From assembly GCF_029542785.1 (NCBI RefSeq), contig NC_083370.1:1982001-2046000 (forward strand): 64,000 nt of DNA, written 5' to 3'. This DNA is from Malassezia japonica. Its lineage: Eukaryota; Basidiomycota; Malasseziomycetes; Malasseziales; Malasseziaceae. The notes beneath the pieces were generated by a model, which was not told the origin of the DNA, ran no database searches, and worked only from the letters and a program-made list of their open reading frames with translations. The position numbers and the translations under genes are program-made. This document shows positions 41,109 through 52,100 of the stretch, in pieces. Positions within the stretch are counted from its first letter, which is position 1. Every line of letters begins with the position of its first letter.

Positions 41109-43632
41109 TTACACTGCGCCCCGAAACAAATAGGCCAATTCTTCCGCGGAAAGCCGTGACGCCTGCGCGGGGCTGCTGCCATCGAGGGCCGTGCGTGCGA
41201 GCTCGCGCTTCTTTTGCTGGAGCGCCAAAATACGCTCTTCGACGGTGCCCGAAATGGAAAGCTTGTAAATATACACGTCCTTGGCCTGCCCGAGGCGGTG
41301 CGCTCGGTCAAAAGCCTGCTCCTCAATCTGGGGATTCCACCATAGGTCGCATAGAATCACGCGGTTGCAGCAGGTCAGGTTCAGGCCCGTGCTGCCGGCC
41401 TTGAACGAAATAAGGATGACCTTGGTTGCCTCATGCGTGCGGATCTTGGTCAGGGCAAGCTCGCGTGCAGTCCGCGTCATTTTGCCGTCGTCTGGGTCAG
41501 CTGGGAAACGTACACCGCACAAACTCGATGCCCGTCTTGCTGAGGGCGCCTTCGAGCAGGTCCAAGAAAGAGGTAAACTGGCTAAAGATGATGGTCTTGT
41601 CGTGCTTGTCCTGCGCCCGGAACTCTTCGAGCAGCGCCATGGTCTTGGCAAGCTTGGTCGACGTGCGCTCCTTCCACACGATACCTCGCTTGGCCTCCTC
41701 AGCGGCTTGCGCTTGACACCCCTCACAAAGAACCGGTTCGTAGGTCTTGGGCAGCACGACCTGGCACCGCTCACAGTGTCGCGCCTGGACGGAGAGGCCG
41801 GCAAGGAGGTCGGCAAGCTCATCGTCCGGATCGGCACCCACGTCTTGTGCGGCGGCCTTGGGCGCCTCGCGCGCATCTGTTTGGGGCGCGCTCGACGTCG
41901 AGGTAATCAGCGCAGGGTGGTTGCATGCTGCGTGAGCAAGGCGACATACCTTGGCGCAGACGGAGCAGCATGACCAACATGCCCATCGCGTCCATTTTGC
42001 CATTCTTGTCCAGCACCTTTTTCATGCGGTTCTCAATGTCGCGGTAAAACTCGCGCTCATCGTCCGACGCAAACTCGGTCGTGACCACATCAACCGTGCG
42101 CCCAGGAAGCTGCAAGAGGGGCTTGCCGTCGTACTGTGCGTCTTTGGTGCGGCGCAGCATGATCGTACGCAGCACAGCACAAAGCCGCTTCATTCCGTGA
42201 CTGTGGTGCGCGGTATTGCTGGGTAAGCCAGAGCACATACTTGTTCTTTAGGGGCTCGTCAATCATCCGCCGGAAATGACTATAATCGTCAAACGGCGCC
42301 GCACGGAGAAAGTGCATCAGGCTAAAGAGCTCCATCACATTGTTCTGGAGCGGCGTGCCGGTCAAGCACCATCGTGCGGCAGCGTTCAGCGAGAGCTCAA
42401 AGCATGCCTTGCTGCTCTTGGCGCGGTAGTTTTTAATGTTTTGCGCCTCGTCTGTGTTAGTCTGGCCACGTACCGAGCACGATGCGCAGCCACTTGGCCC
42501 GAAACAGGGGCGCAGTGGCCTGCTTCTTGGCCGCAGGCGGCGCGCGCTTGAGCGGCGTGTCCGAGTCGGACGACGCGAGATCGTCTTCACTGCTATCCTC
42601 GTCCGAGTCGAGTATGATGGGTTTCTTTTTCGAGCCTTTTGACTCGATCTGGCCCAGGCTCGCCATGTACTGCGCATGCTCATTGGCAGCTGTCGCATAT
42701 GTTGTCACGACCACGTCGGCCTTCTGTAAAACTTCGGGCGTCTTGGCGCGGCCGGGGCCATGATGCACATAGACCTTGAGCTTGTGTCCGGTCTTTTCGT
42801 TCGCTTCCTTGTGCCACTGCTCGACGACAGCGAGGGGCGCAATGATGAGCGTCGTCTTGGTATTCGAAACAAACACCTGGCGCGCACGTTTTGCCAGCAT
42901 ATTGTCGACGTCGTCAGCAAACACATCGCCGTCTGGGTCCGCATCCAGGCCCGGTGCAGCGAGCTTCGTCGGCTTGCTCGTGCTTTGAAAGGGCTTTTTC
43001 CGTACGTCGGTGTCTTCGTGAAAGAGCTTATCGTTCAGATTGCCTTTTCCATCGCTCCCCTTGATCTGGTCGAGGTGACGGTGCGACATGATCAGCGCGA
43101 GCATCTGAACAGTCTTGCCCAGACCCATATCGTCAGCGAGAATGCCGCCCTTGATATCGCCACGCTCGCGCTGGCGCATCCACTCGACACCCTGGACTTG
43201 GTGGGGCAGCAGGCGACACAGCAGACCCGGGATATGCGCGCGGTCCATGTCCACATGGTCAACGACCGACACGAGGCCTGAGAGCATTTTCTGCAGCTGC
43301 TGTTCGCGTTCCTTTGCCGAGATATTGGTGCGCTCGATCGGCGTGTCGGCACGCGGTGTGCCTCCATGGCGGTCTGGGGTGCGCATACCCTTCCCCATGG
43401 GCGTGCCCAAGCCCCGGCGCGCCGACCACGGACTAAACGGCTCTGGCGTCGCTGGCGTGTATCCCAGCGGCATGGTTCGTACTTTCGGTTCCGTGCGCCA
43501 CGTGCCTCGTGACGGTTGTGGTGAGTCGGTGCGCTGAGGCGTATGAGGGCTATTTGGCTCTTGCCGCGCACCGGGCGTGGGACTGGCCAAGCCAAGCTGT
43601 TGGGCCAGCAGCCGCTGGCGCATCGCCTCCAT
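41109..43632 (-). CDS. SNF2-family DNA-dependent ATPase (Rad5/Rad16/Uls1 group)
   Basis: DNA translocase/remodeller, 811 aa from five exons (42474-43632, 42241-42451, 41950-42218, 41514-41927, 41109-41491) with four 22-nt introns: 42452-42473, 42219-42240, 41928-41949 and 41492-41513. Motifs: [14 protein letters not shown] (Walker A, about 166), [11 protein letters not shown] (motif II, restored by splicing), [37 protein letters not shown] and [11 protein letters not shown]. Between the two helicase lobes is a CERC...CEGC zinc-ribbon-like pair rather than a clear RING finger, so ubiquitin-ligase activity is doubtful. The substrate process (repair, SUMO-targeted removal or other) is not decidable. 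Confidence 0.9.
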
Positions 43633-43656
43633 TTTACAGAACAACACAAGTGGAGG

Positions 43657-45059
43657 TTATGAGCTACGGGGCAGATGGTTGCTGCGGTCTGCTGCGGTCC
43701 GTGCGCGCTTCGTGCGCGCAGGCGATGTGCATGCATCCAGCTCGTGACTGGGCTCACTCTTGATTTGCGGACTAGGCTGCGTCGTTGTATCATCGAGTGG
43801 CAACGTGGTGCGCAGGGCTCCTTTGGTGTCCTCTTCGTGCTTCCAGGGTGTGTATCCTTCTTCTTTGAGAGAATCGCTTCCGGATTCAGTAGGCATGCTC
43901 GATCCTTCCACGCATACCTCGTCTTTGATTTCGGGCTTGGCATGCGTGGTTTCGGGCTCGTAGGCCGAAAAGGAGCGCAGGTCTGCGTAAAACAACACCT
44001 GCGTGAGTAGAGCAACGTACCGAGTGCGCCCATCCTGCGCGGGCGCCCCAAATCGCACGCAGCCTGTCGGCGACGTCTTCATAGCGCTTGGAGCGGATGC
44101 CGTACCACCGCTCGGCAAATTGGAATACGTGGCGGTCGACGGGAATGCTCTCGGCCTGGTCGAGCGACATGAGTAGGATACAGTCGGCGACTTTGGGGCC
44201 GATGCCCGCGAACTGCGTGAGCGCCTCGCGGGCCTCGTAGTAGGGGAGCGAGCGCAGGGACAAGAGGTAGGCATAGACGGCCTCGTCGACTTTTTCGTCG
44301 CTCGCGCCGTCGGGCAGCGCCGCACGCGCTTGGTCGCAGAGCATCTGCGCCGTCTTGGCAATATACTTGGCCCGGTACCCAAACCCAAGCGTACGGAGCT
44401 TGCCCTCGACCTCGGGCGCTGCAAGGCACGTCGGCGGGGGAAAGGGGTGGTAAGCTAGTGTGCACTTTTCGTCCACAGGCTCCTCCAGCTCCGAGACGTC
44501 AAGCGTGTGGCACAGCCGCGTGCCGGGGGGATAAGTCTCGACATGCTGGAGCGGCGAAAAGTGCTCGCACAGCTTGTGCACCATCTGGCTGATGCGGGGA
44601 ATATTGTTATTGGAGCTGCAGATAAAGCTGGGTGAGTTAGACGACGTACGCGCACATGCACTCCCACGGATCCTGCCGCAGGATGTTCGCGCCGGCGAAC
44701 CGCTTTGCGTGCTTGGCAAAGACTGGATCTTTTTCGCACCACTCCGCGTACCATTCGGACGTCGGTGCCTCCAGACTCAGATAGTCTTGTAGCCAAATGG
44801 CCGTCGGCTCGCGCGGCGAGTACCCTTCTGGAAAGACGGAGCGGTAGTACAGGCAATTCGACGCACGGTCATGCTGCAAAAAGACGACGCGGTCGCGCAG
44901 GCACAAGGACCATTCGAGGCGCCGAGGTTCGTACTCGGTCGCTGGAAGTAGCACCTTGCGCCACCGAAACGCCTGGCCACACTGGTGGGCGATTGTCAGC
45001 GGCAGCACGATCGGGCACGCTTGGGCCAGCCGCAGGACTTGGTAGCCTTTCGGCGCCAT
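43657..45059 (-). CDS. OGG1: 8-oxoguanine DNA glycosylase/lyase (Ogg1)
   Basis: Base-excision repair enzyme removing 8-oxoguanine. 452 aa; exons 44650-45059, 44021-44627 and 43657-43998 with 22-nt introns at 44628-44649 and 43999-44020. The splice joining WECMCA to FICSSNNNIPRI restores a family signature. In the helix-hairpin-helix (QFAGIGPKVADCILLMSLDQ) the catalytic lysine is K282 and the conserved aspartate D301 in IPVDRH, 19 apart as in human K249/D268. A C-terminal extension of about 120 residues is acidic then basic (TKRARTAA), perhaps nuclear targeting. Divergent from Gle1 with 38 bp between starts. Confidence 0.95.
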
Positions 45060-45103
45060 CGTGGCAGATCGGGCACCCGATCGGGCTTGCAACCACGATG
45101 GCG
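45054..45103. promoter_or_regulatory. Palindromic divergent promoter of Ogg1 and Gle1
   Basis: Perfect 11-base inverted arms CGCCATCGTGG (45054-45064) and CCACGATGGCG (45093-45103) each contain one gene's start codon. A second inverted pair GATCGGG/CCCGATC (45067-45082) sits in the middle. Both genes therefore start in the identical context CCACGATGGCG. Confidence 0.6.
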
Positions 45104-46832
45104 ACCGCGGCCGGGCGTGTGCCGCGCCCTGACCGTGTCGACGCGCCACGAATGGCGGCCCTCAAACCGCGGCGGCCAACAGGTCGCTACGTGTACGAGT
45201 CGTCTTCGGACGAAGACAGCGACGCGGACCCTGTGACATGGCGCACCGCGCCGCTTTCCCCTCCGGTGCCCGGACTGGAGAGCAGCGACGAAGAGGAGGA
45301 TGCGCACGGGCACGACCTCTCTGACGTGCGCCTTGCTAATGAGCTCGATCCGTGGGACCGATGGGAGGCTGCGTGCCAACGTAAAGCATGGGTACGTCGC
45401 TTGACTAACGCAGCGCCCTGCCTGGCAACGAGGATCAACACCGATGCGCGGCGCGACGCCCCACCGCTCCGGCGGCGACCAGAGCGTGCATGAGGTCACG
45501 GATCTCCTCTCCCATTTCCAGCTGCAGCAGAAAGAGGTGGAACGCAAAGAGCGCGAGGCGTTTGACCAGCGCAACGCGAGTCTCTGGGAAGGCATCGAGG
45601 AAGCGATCCGCGGCGCCGAGAAGCGTGCTGCACACGAGGCCGAGCAGCTTGCCAACGCGCGGCGCCGTCAAGAGCAGGCCGAGGCAGAAGCAAAGAAAGC
45701 GCGCACGGCCGAGCTGCGTCGGATCGAAGAGGAGAAAAAGGCCGCCGAGGAAGAAAAGAAGCGCACCGCCGCCAAAGAGGCCGAGCTCGCGGCGCTGGCG
45801 CAGAAGGAAGGCGTGTACAATACGATGCGCGGCGGCGAGCGTGTCGGTCCTGTTGCTGCGAAAGAAATGAAGCACTGGCAGGCCGAGATGAAGACGATCA
45901 AGGACGAAATTCTCCCAGCGATCGCTGCCAACCCCGCATGGCGCAAGCAGTGCTTTGCGGCGAAGCGCGCCATCACTCCCAAGATTGGGCAGCTGACAAA
46001 CGCGCGCGACGAGATTGCGCGCATCACCAAGGCGATTGCTGCCGTGCTGCACGAGGCGCAGCAAGCGCCGGAAGAAGGCGCACGACGCTACCTGTACTAC
46101 TGGACACTCAACCACCTTGCCAAGTGCCTTATCCGGCAGGCCGAACAGGAGGTCGCCGCCCGCCAGGAAACCGCATACCCCCTCGCCCGCACGGTCCTGG
46201 GCCTGCTCCTCCTTGGCCATCGCGCGTTGGGCGACGTGCTAATGGCGCGCTTGGTCAAAAAGTGTCCCTATGTTCTCGGCACGCTGCCCGAGCGCGACGG
46301 CGTGGACGAGCGCGCCTACCGCAAGATGCTCGGCTTCAAGATCGACGCCGAAGAGACCGCGCACATGTACACGTCGCGAATGAGCGGCATTTGTGCGTTG
46401 TACTTTGCCTGTCTCCAGACGTCGCTCTCGTCGGTCGCCGCGTGCAGCGGCCTGGCGCCGGGTTGCGACCTGAAACAGGCGGCCGAGCATGTGCCGAGCG
46501 TCTTTCAGCCGAGCCGTCTGTGGACGTGGCAGGTGCGTGCGACGACGCCGCCGTATGCACAACAGCCCATGTTGCCTACTCTCTGGTGTACCTTTTTGGA
46601 GGTAGCAGGCACCGCGACCGGCGAGCGGTACGGCCGCCAGGCGCACAAGCTATGGGCCATGGTGCTGGAGCACGGTGTGCTACAGAACAAGCTCGGACCG
46701 GCCGACGTCCAGGGCGACGCACAGCGCGATGCGCTGCGCGCTGCGCGTGTACGCCTCCAGCTCATCCTCGAGTCCTGGCAAAAAACCAAATCGCTGGCCG
46801 AACATGCTTCGCCAGGGCGCGAAATGGAGTAG
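45098..46832 (+). CDS. GLE1: mRNA export factor Gle1
   Basis: Nuclear-pore-associated activator of the DEAD-box ATPase Dbp5, with inositol hexakisphosphate. 570 aa; exons 45098-45391 and 45414-46832 with a 22-nt intron at 45392-45413. The acidic Ser-rich N terminus is followed by a long coiled coil (about 125-225, ERKEREAFDQRN to the KKAAEEEKKR run) and the GLE1 helical domain (ARRYLYYWTLNHLAKCLIRQAEQEV, GDVLMARLVKKCPYVLG, MSGICALYFACLQT, HKLWAMVLEHG). The start shares a mirror-image context with Ogg1. Its stop is 8 bases from the next minus-strand stop. Confidence 0.94.
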
Positions 46833-46840
46833 TGTACATA

Positions 46841-49093
46841 CTAGACAGCAAAGCCGTATGCGACCTTGTCGCGTGCAGACACAAGCAGCGACGTGGGGCG
46901 CCCGCCCTGGCCAGGCTCCTGCTCGCGCGGCCAAGTACTTTTCTCGGCACGGGGGGAGGCGTGCCGCACAGCACTGCCGGAGCGCTCGAGACGGGGGGAT
47001 CCATAGCGCACAATGCTCCGACGGCTATCCCAATGGCGGAGCTTGGACTCGGGGGAGAATTCAAACGCGCCAGGCATCTGCACCATGCCCCACGACTGGC
47101 TCAGCGACGGCGTGCGGGTTACGGGTGTTTCCAGCAACGTGTCTTGTGCGTCAGGCGTACTAAGCACCGAGCCCGCCATCATCGGCGTGGCGTACGCATC
47201 GCGTGGCGTGCCGTGCGACATCACACTTGGCGGGACGCTCTCCACGACGCTCGCATCGGGGAGGGGGGGAAGCTCCGTCTGCGGAGGCGGCTGGATCGGT
47301 GGCAAGGGCGCAGAGGTGCGCCGCATGCTAATCGAGCCACGCGCACGCCAGCGGTATGCACCATGCATCGACGTAGAGCGTGGTACAGGCAGGGGCGCAG
47401 ACGCGCTCGTGCGGTCGCCCGCTTCTTCAGACAGGGTGAGAATGTGTGCAGGAAGGAACGGCGGCGCAATGCCACGTTGGGCGCCGATCGGCGGCGGCGC
47501 AGGGGGCATGCTCCAGTGCCGCGTCGCAATGTGTGGCGACACGGAAGGGAAGCGTGGCGTAGGAGGGAGAGGCGCAGGTGCCACTGGGACCGACGGCTCG
47601 ACGTCGACGTCGGCAGGACGCACATTGTGCTGCGGCCACGCCACACCATCGGCGGCCGGCGACGCCATGGCCGCGCCATAAGCACTCGCATCGTCGGCGC
47701 CAGGGATCGAGGGCTCATTGTGGAGCGGCTTTGCCAGGGCAATGGCCGGTGCGGGGCGCATGTCGGACGCCGAGGTATCGTACAATTTGGCATACAGCGA
47801 CGAGGCCGACGTGTCGTGCGGCACTTGGAACGCAGGGAGCGAATATGAGGTCGGTAGCGAATGCGTCGTGGGAGCCTCAGTGGGAGCCTCGGCAGCCTCA
47901 TTGGCGTACCAAGGCAAGTACACTTGCGCGGTAGGGTGCGACAAGGATTGCTGCGGCATGTCATCCTGTGACACGGCCGGCTGCGGCGCATCGTTTTGGG
48001 GCATGTGCTGCTGCGACGCGTCGTGCTCAGGAATATACTGCTTCGACATGTCCTGCTGCGACGCATCCTGCTGCTGCCAACTGTATTGCTGCACATCGTA
48101 CTGCGCCGTGTCTTGCTGCTCGGCGCCGTTCGCCGAGGAGAACACATCCGCAGGTGCCAGCGTGTCGTACGTATGCCACATCCCGGCACTGGAGCCGACC
48201 CAAGGCACAGACGGATGCTGTCCTTGCGCGACTGCATCGCATGGGTCTTTGGCCGACGTATCCGCCTCGGATGCTCCTTCCGAGCCATATGCGAATGAAT
48301 CGTACGCAGTCGTTCCATTCGGTATACTGTTCACGTCAGGTACCTGTGCATCATACGTAGGCTGCTCGTATGTAGGCTGCTCGTACGTAGGCTGCTCGTA
48401 CGTAGGCTGCTCGTACGTAGGCTGCTCGTACGCGGGCTGCTCGTACGCGGGCTGTGAACCATACGTGGACTGCACTCCGTTCGCAGGCTCCGCTCTGTAC
48501 GCGAGTTGCTCACCATATGCAGGCTGCACCCACGACGGAGCAGGCGCCGCGTTCCAGCGCTTCTCCGTGCCTTGGGTGTGTCCAGCACTGCCTGACGCGG
48601 TAGAACGCGCAAAGTCGCGTACGTTTGCTGCGCTATAGTCGACCGCTTGGCTCGGATTTGGTGCGCTCCGCTCGCCCAACACAACGTGCTGCTGGATGTA
48701 CTGCGGCGCACCTTTGCGCTCGCTTGCATCGCTGGGAACGACCGGCGGCATCGAGAAGCGCGCCGAGCGCCGGTTCCGGAGCATCCGGGGCGGCTCACTG
48801 CTGTCACGGCGGAACAGGTCAGCAATCCAGCTGCGCCGTGCGCGCGACTTGCGCGTGTCCACGGCGCCTGCGTCGTGAGCACTGTGCGCCTGCGCGTTGT
48901 GTTGGTGCGGGGCAGCGAGGTCGGTATCTTCGCGCATTTCGTGCGTCGGAACGAGCTTGGGGCGCGCCATGGCAAACATGCTCTCGTCCCATTCTGTTTC
49001 AATCGTATGTGTGGGCGCTGCGCCCGGCGCATGATAGCGCGCGAGCGCTGCGACCCAGCTCGTGTCCCCCACCTCGGTGGGGTTCATCGCCAT
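46841..49093 (-). CDS. Low-complexity protein of unknown function with YEQPT repeats
   Basis: 750 aa, intronless; I do not recognise a family. The N terminus (MAMNPTEVGDTSWVAALARY) and a basic patch KSRARRSWIADLFRR near residue 85 look most conserved-like. The middle is Gln/Tyr/Ala/Pro-rich with a tandem YEQPT repeat (about 213-247) and a looser QQD/H-M-PQ repeat. The C-terminal third has short Arg/Ser boxes such as RRSIVRYGSPRLERSGS, suggestive of phosphorylation sites. No signal peptide or membrane segment is seen, so it is probably a disordered cytoplasmic or cortical protein. A CACGTG lies 20 bases before the ATG. The intact frame over 2.2 kb and purposeful repeats argue that it is a real gene. 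Confidence 0.75.
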   Translation of the reverse strand: MAMNPTEVGDTSWVAALARYHAPGAAPTHTIETEWDESMFAMARPKLVPTHEMREDTDLAAPHQHNAQAHSAHDAGAVDTRKSRARRSWIADLFRRDSSEPPRMLRNRRSARFSMPPVVPSDASERKGAPQYIQQHVVLGERSAPNPSQAVDYSAANVRDFARSTASGSAGHTQGTEKRWNAAPAPSWVQPAYGEQLAYRAEPANGVQSTYGSQPAYEQPAYEQPTYEQPTYEQPTYEQPTYEQPTYDAQVPDVNSIPNGTTAYDSFAYGSEGASEADTSAKDPCDAVAQGQHPSVPWVGSSAGMWHTYDTLAPADVFSSANGAEQQDTAQYDVQQYSWQQQDASQQDMSKQYIPEHDASQQHMPQNDAPQPAVSQDDMPQQSLSHPTAQVYLPWYANEAAEAPTEAPTTHSLPTSYSLPAFQVPHDTSASSLYAKLYDTSASDMRPAPAIALAKPLHNEPSIPGADDASAYGAAMASPAADGVAWPQHNVRPADVDVEPSVPVAPAPLPPTPRFPSVSPHIATRHWSMPPAPPPIGAQRGIAPPFLPAHILTLSEEAGDRTSASAPLPVPRSTSMHGAYRWRARGSISMRRTSAPLPPIQPPPQTELPPLPDASVVESVPPSVMSHGTPRDAYATPMMAGSVLSTPDAQDTLLETPVTRTPSLSQSWGMVQMPGAFEFSPESKLRHWDSRRSIVRYGSPRLERSGSAVRHASPRAEKSTWPREQEPGQGGRPTSLLVSARDKVAYGFAV
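48354..48458 (-). repeat. 15-bp tandem repeat (seven units)
   Basis: Units of 15 bases starting at 48354, 48369, 48384, 48399, 48414, 48429 and 48444, differing at one to three positions, the last unit partial. On the coding strand each encodes YEQPT or YEQPA. The three middle units (48384-48428) are identical, a sign of recent expansion. Confidence 0.9.
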
Positions 49094-49112
49094 GGGGCAG
49101 GGTGCTTATTTC

Positions 49113-49118
49113 CACGTG
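49113..49118. promoter_or_regulatory. CACGTG element upstream of the YEQPT-repeat gene
   Basis: CACGTG 20-25 bases upstream of the ATG at 49093, in the 49-bp gap to the Axl2-like gene. Confidence 0.4.
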
Positions 49119-49142
49119 GGGTCGACAACTATGGCGCAGGAA

Positions 49143-52100
49143 CTAAGGTTCGCGGGGCTGGGCGGCAGGGAGTACCGTCAATAGGATACGCGCCACAAGG
49201 AGCGGTGCCGAGGCAGTCGCCGGGTCTGGCCGCTCCTGTCCACTCTCCTGTAGGATCTGGTGTCCGTTCTCCAGCAGGATGTGAATCGGGAGCTGCATCG
49301 GCAGGCGGTGCTCCTCCGCAAAGCTCGGTGGGACTGTGCCCGTCAGCTCCTGCTGCTCGGCATCCCACGAGAGCCACGAGAGCCACGAAGGCCACTTCTC
49401 GTGCAGGTCGGGGCGCGAGGGAGCAAAGAGTTGGGGGAGGTAGCGAGCAGAGGACCGGGCACCTGCTTGGTCCAAGAGGTGGTGGGGAATGGAGACTTGC
49501 GAGCTCATTAGCGGGAGCGAGATCGCCTCGTCAGGGCGGCAGCTCATGAGCTGCAGGCGCGGAGGCTTGGCACGCGAGAAGGAGACCGAGCGCGACTGCG
49601 CCATTTGGATCGAGGCCATCGTCGAGGAGCGCGGGGGGGCGGCTGCCGGCGGCGAGGGCGCCTTGTTCGGGCGCACTGTCGTGTCCTCGGCAGGTGTCTC
49701 TTCCGCGGCAGCAGGGACCGGCACGACGGGTGCACGAGGCTCGGCCTCCTTAGGCTGCTCATGGGCGTTTGCAGACGAGATGGCGCTCGTGCGGCGCGAC
49801 TCGGCATCGCTCTCGCTGCCGAACATCATCTGTGCAATCGCGCCTTCGGTGCCACGGAACTCCTCCGCATTGTTGCTCGAACCTTCCGAGGGTTGCATGG
49901 AGGTGGGGCGCGCGTTGGGGGTCTGGCCAAGGACCGTGCCGTAGGGGTATTGGTTCCCAGCAAAGGGATCGACGGCAGGGTCGTTGTCCGCATCGTCAAA
50001 CATGCCCGTGAGCTCCTGCGGCTCGACAGCCTGGCTGCCGGGCCGCACCTTGGACGTGCCTTCCTCGAGGCGCGCTTGGTGCTGCGGCACAAAGCGGGCC
50101 TGCGCGTCCAGCGGCTGCGTCGGCGAGCCGGGGAGCCTGGGGGCATGGCCGAGCGACGAGGCGCGGTCCAGGCTGCCAAACGGCATGCCGGACGCAAGGG
50201 GCGACATGATACCCCCGGCGTTCACCGGCGAGAGCTGCGGCGTGCCTGTCGTAGGCAGCGGCGACAACATGCCGCCCGTCACGACAGGGCCGAGCTGGGG
50301 GGCGGTCGCGCTGCTCGCCAGCGCGCGGCGCTCCTGCTCAGGGTCGGGGATCGTAGGCGAAAAGAGGCCGAATTGCTGCCACGGCGCAAACTGCTCGAGC
50401 GCAGCGTCCGGCGGCGAGCGCACGTACGCATCCGCGGCACTGAGCGGCATCGCATGCGTCGTGCTGCTGCGCACGGGGCTCATCGGGCCATCATCCTGCA
50501 CCAAGTCGTCCCAGCCAGGCTCCATCGGCGACGGCGACAAGGTCGACGTGGCCGACGTCGGCGCGGGGTCTTGCACGGGCTTGTCCATCGTAAGCGTCTC
50601 GAGCGCGGGCTGCGTGGGCTGCGCAGGCTCGGAAGGCACCGTGCGCACCGAGATCGAGCCAGGCAACGCCTGCGCAGGCACGGGCGCAGACTTCTCTGCA
50701 GCCTCGGACGCAGGCGCAGGCTCCTTGGCAGGCACAGGCGCAGACTCGGCAATCGCCTCGTCTTCCTGCACTTGCTCCTCAGGCTTGGGCTCGGCCACCG
50801 TCTCCGACGCCGAAGGCTGCGTGACAATCGTCATATGGTCCTGGGGATAGGCTGCCTCGTCGACAGGGCCCAGGTACGAGATCGACTCATCGCCATCGTC
50901 GAGACGCACCCAGTTCTGCGACGCAACACGCGGCGCAGGTCCGGTGCGGGTGCCAAAAGCCTCGGCACCAAGCGCGGCAGCCGAGACGCGGCGGGTATCG
51001 TTGGACAGCGGCGCAGGGCCGTGCTCGTGCGACGACTCAGTCTGGCGCGTGCGTGCCGTGAACATCTCCGACGACATGCCGTCGGAAGAATGCACATCCT
51101 GCGACTCGGGCGCCGCCGAGCGGCCTTGGCTCACCTCCGATAGGGGCCGAGGGGCATCCGCAACCGAGCCCGAGACGTGGCGCAGTCGCGGCGCCTCGCC
51201 TGCGGCCGGGATCTCGCTGCGGTTCGCCGTCTGGTCACGCTCGCCGTACCACAGGTCGTCCTCCCAGCTTGCACGCTCATGAGGCAGCGCCGCCGAGGTA
51301 CCCTTGTCCTGGACAGGCTTGATGTCCTCGGCCTCGTCTGGCGTCGTCGCGTCTTCGACCGTGGTAGCTGCAGGCGCGCTCGACTTGATGGCCGCCTCCT
51401 CGTCCTGAACTTTGCCGCCGCCAAAGATCTGCGAGAGAATGGTGGGCTTGCGGGGCTCTTCAACATCTTCCTCCTTCTCCTCTTCTTGCTCCTCCTCCTC
51501 TGCCTCGCGCTCCTTTGCGATGTCCTTCTCCGACTTCTTGCTCACGCCGAGACCAGCGAGGCCCGTCGCTGCGGCGAGGCCACCGAGGATGCCCCCCATC
51601 GCGGTAGATGACCGCTTGGGTTCAGACTCAGGCTGTGCAGGGGTCGCTGTCGCATTCTCGTCCGTGCCTTCCTGCGTCTCGGGCGCAGAAGAAAAGTGGC
51701 CGTCCGACTCTCCTTGTGGAGGCGAATGCATGTCGATCGACGTAAACGGCGCATCGGGGAGCGCCGCTTGGGACTTGGTGCGAGGCCAGGAGCGACCGAG
51801 ATCGGCGCGCGTCGCTGGCTGCGCTGGCTTGTCGGATTGCGTCGAGGTCCGTGCGTTGCGTGCCGCACCGGGCGCCATTTGCGTCCATACAGGAGGCGTC
51901 CAGTGAGATTGGGCCAGGAAAGGCGTGGGATTCATCTCCTCGTCCGCCCGCTGCCACTGAGGACTCGAGGGGACCTCGGCATTGGTTGCCGGGCCGGACG
52001 GAGCGGTAGAGCGCTGGCCGGCCGACGCACCGCTCGTGCGATCACCAGCCTTGTGCGCCGCGAATCCGGCGGCCAAGCCAGCACCGACACCGGCGGTACC

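Noticed and set aside
43633..43647. Upstream extension of the SNF2 ATPase by five codons
   Set aside because: It opens with [11 protein letters not shown] at 43632 is the first ATG and follows the Ogg1 stop by 24 bases.
48354..48458. Repeated GTACGT donors on the plus strand
   Set aside because: They are inside the minus-strand YEQPT repeat; no branch/acceptor pairs follow, so they are not splice sites.
48354..48458. CRISPR-like spacing of repeats
   Set aside because: Units are contiguous with no spacers and encode a peptide repeat in a eukaryotic gene.
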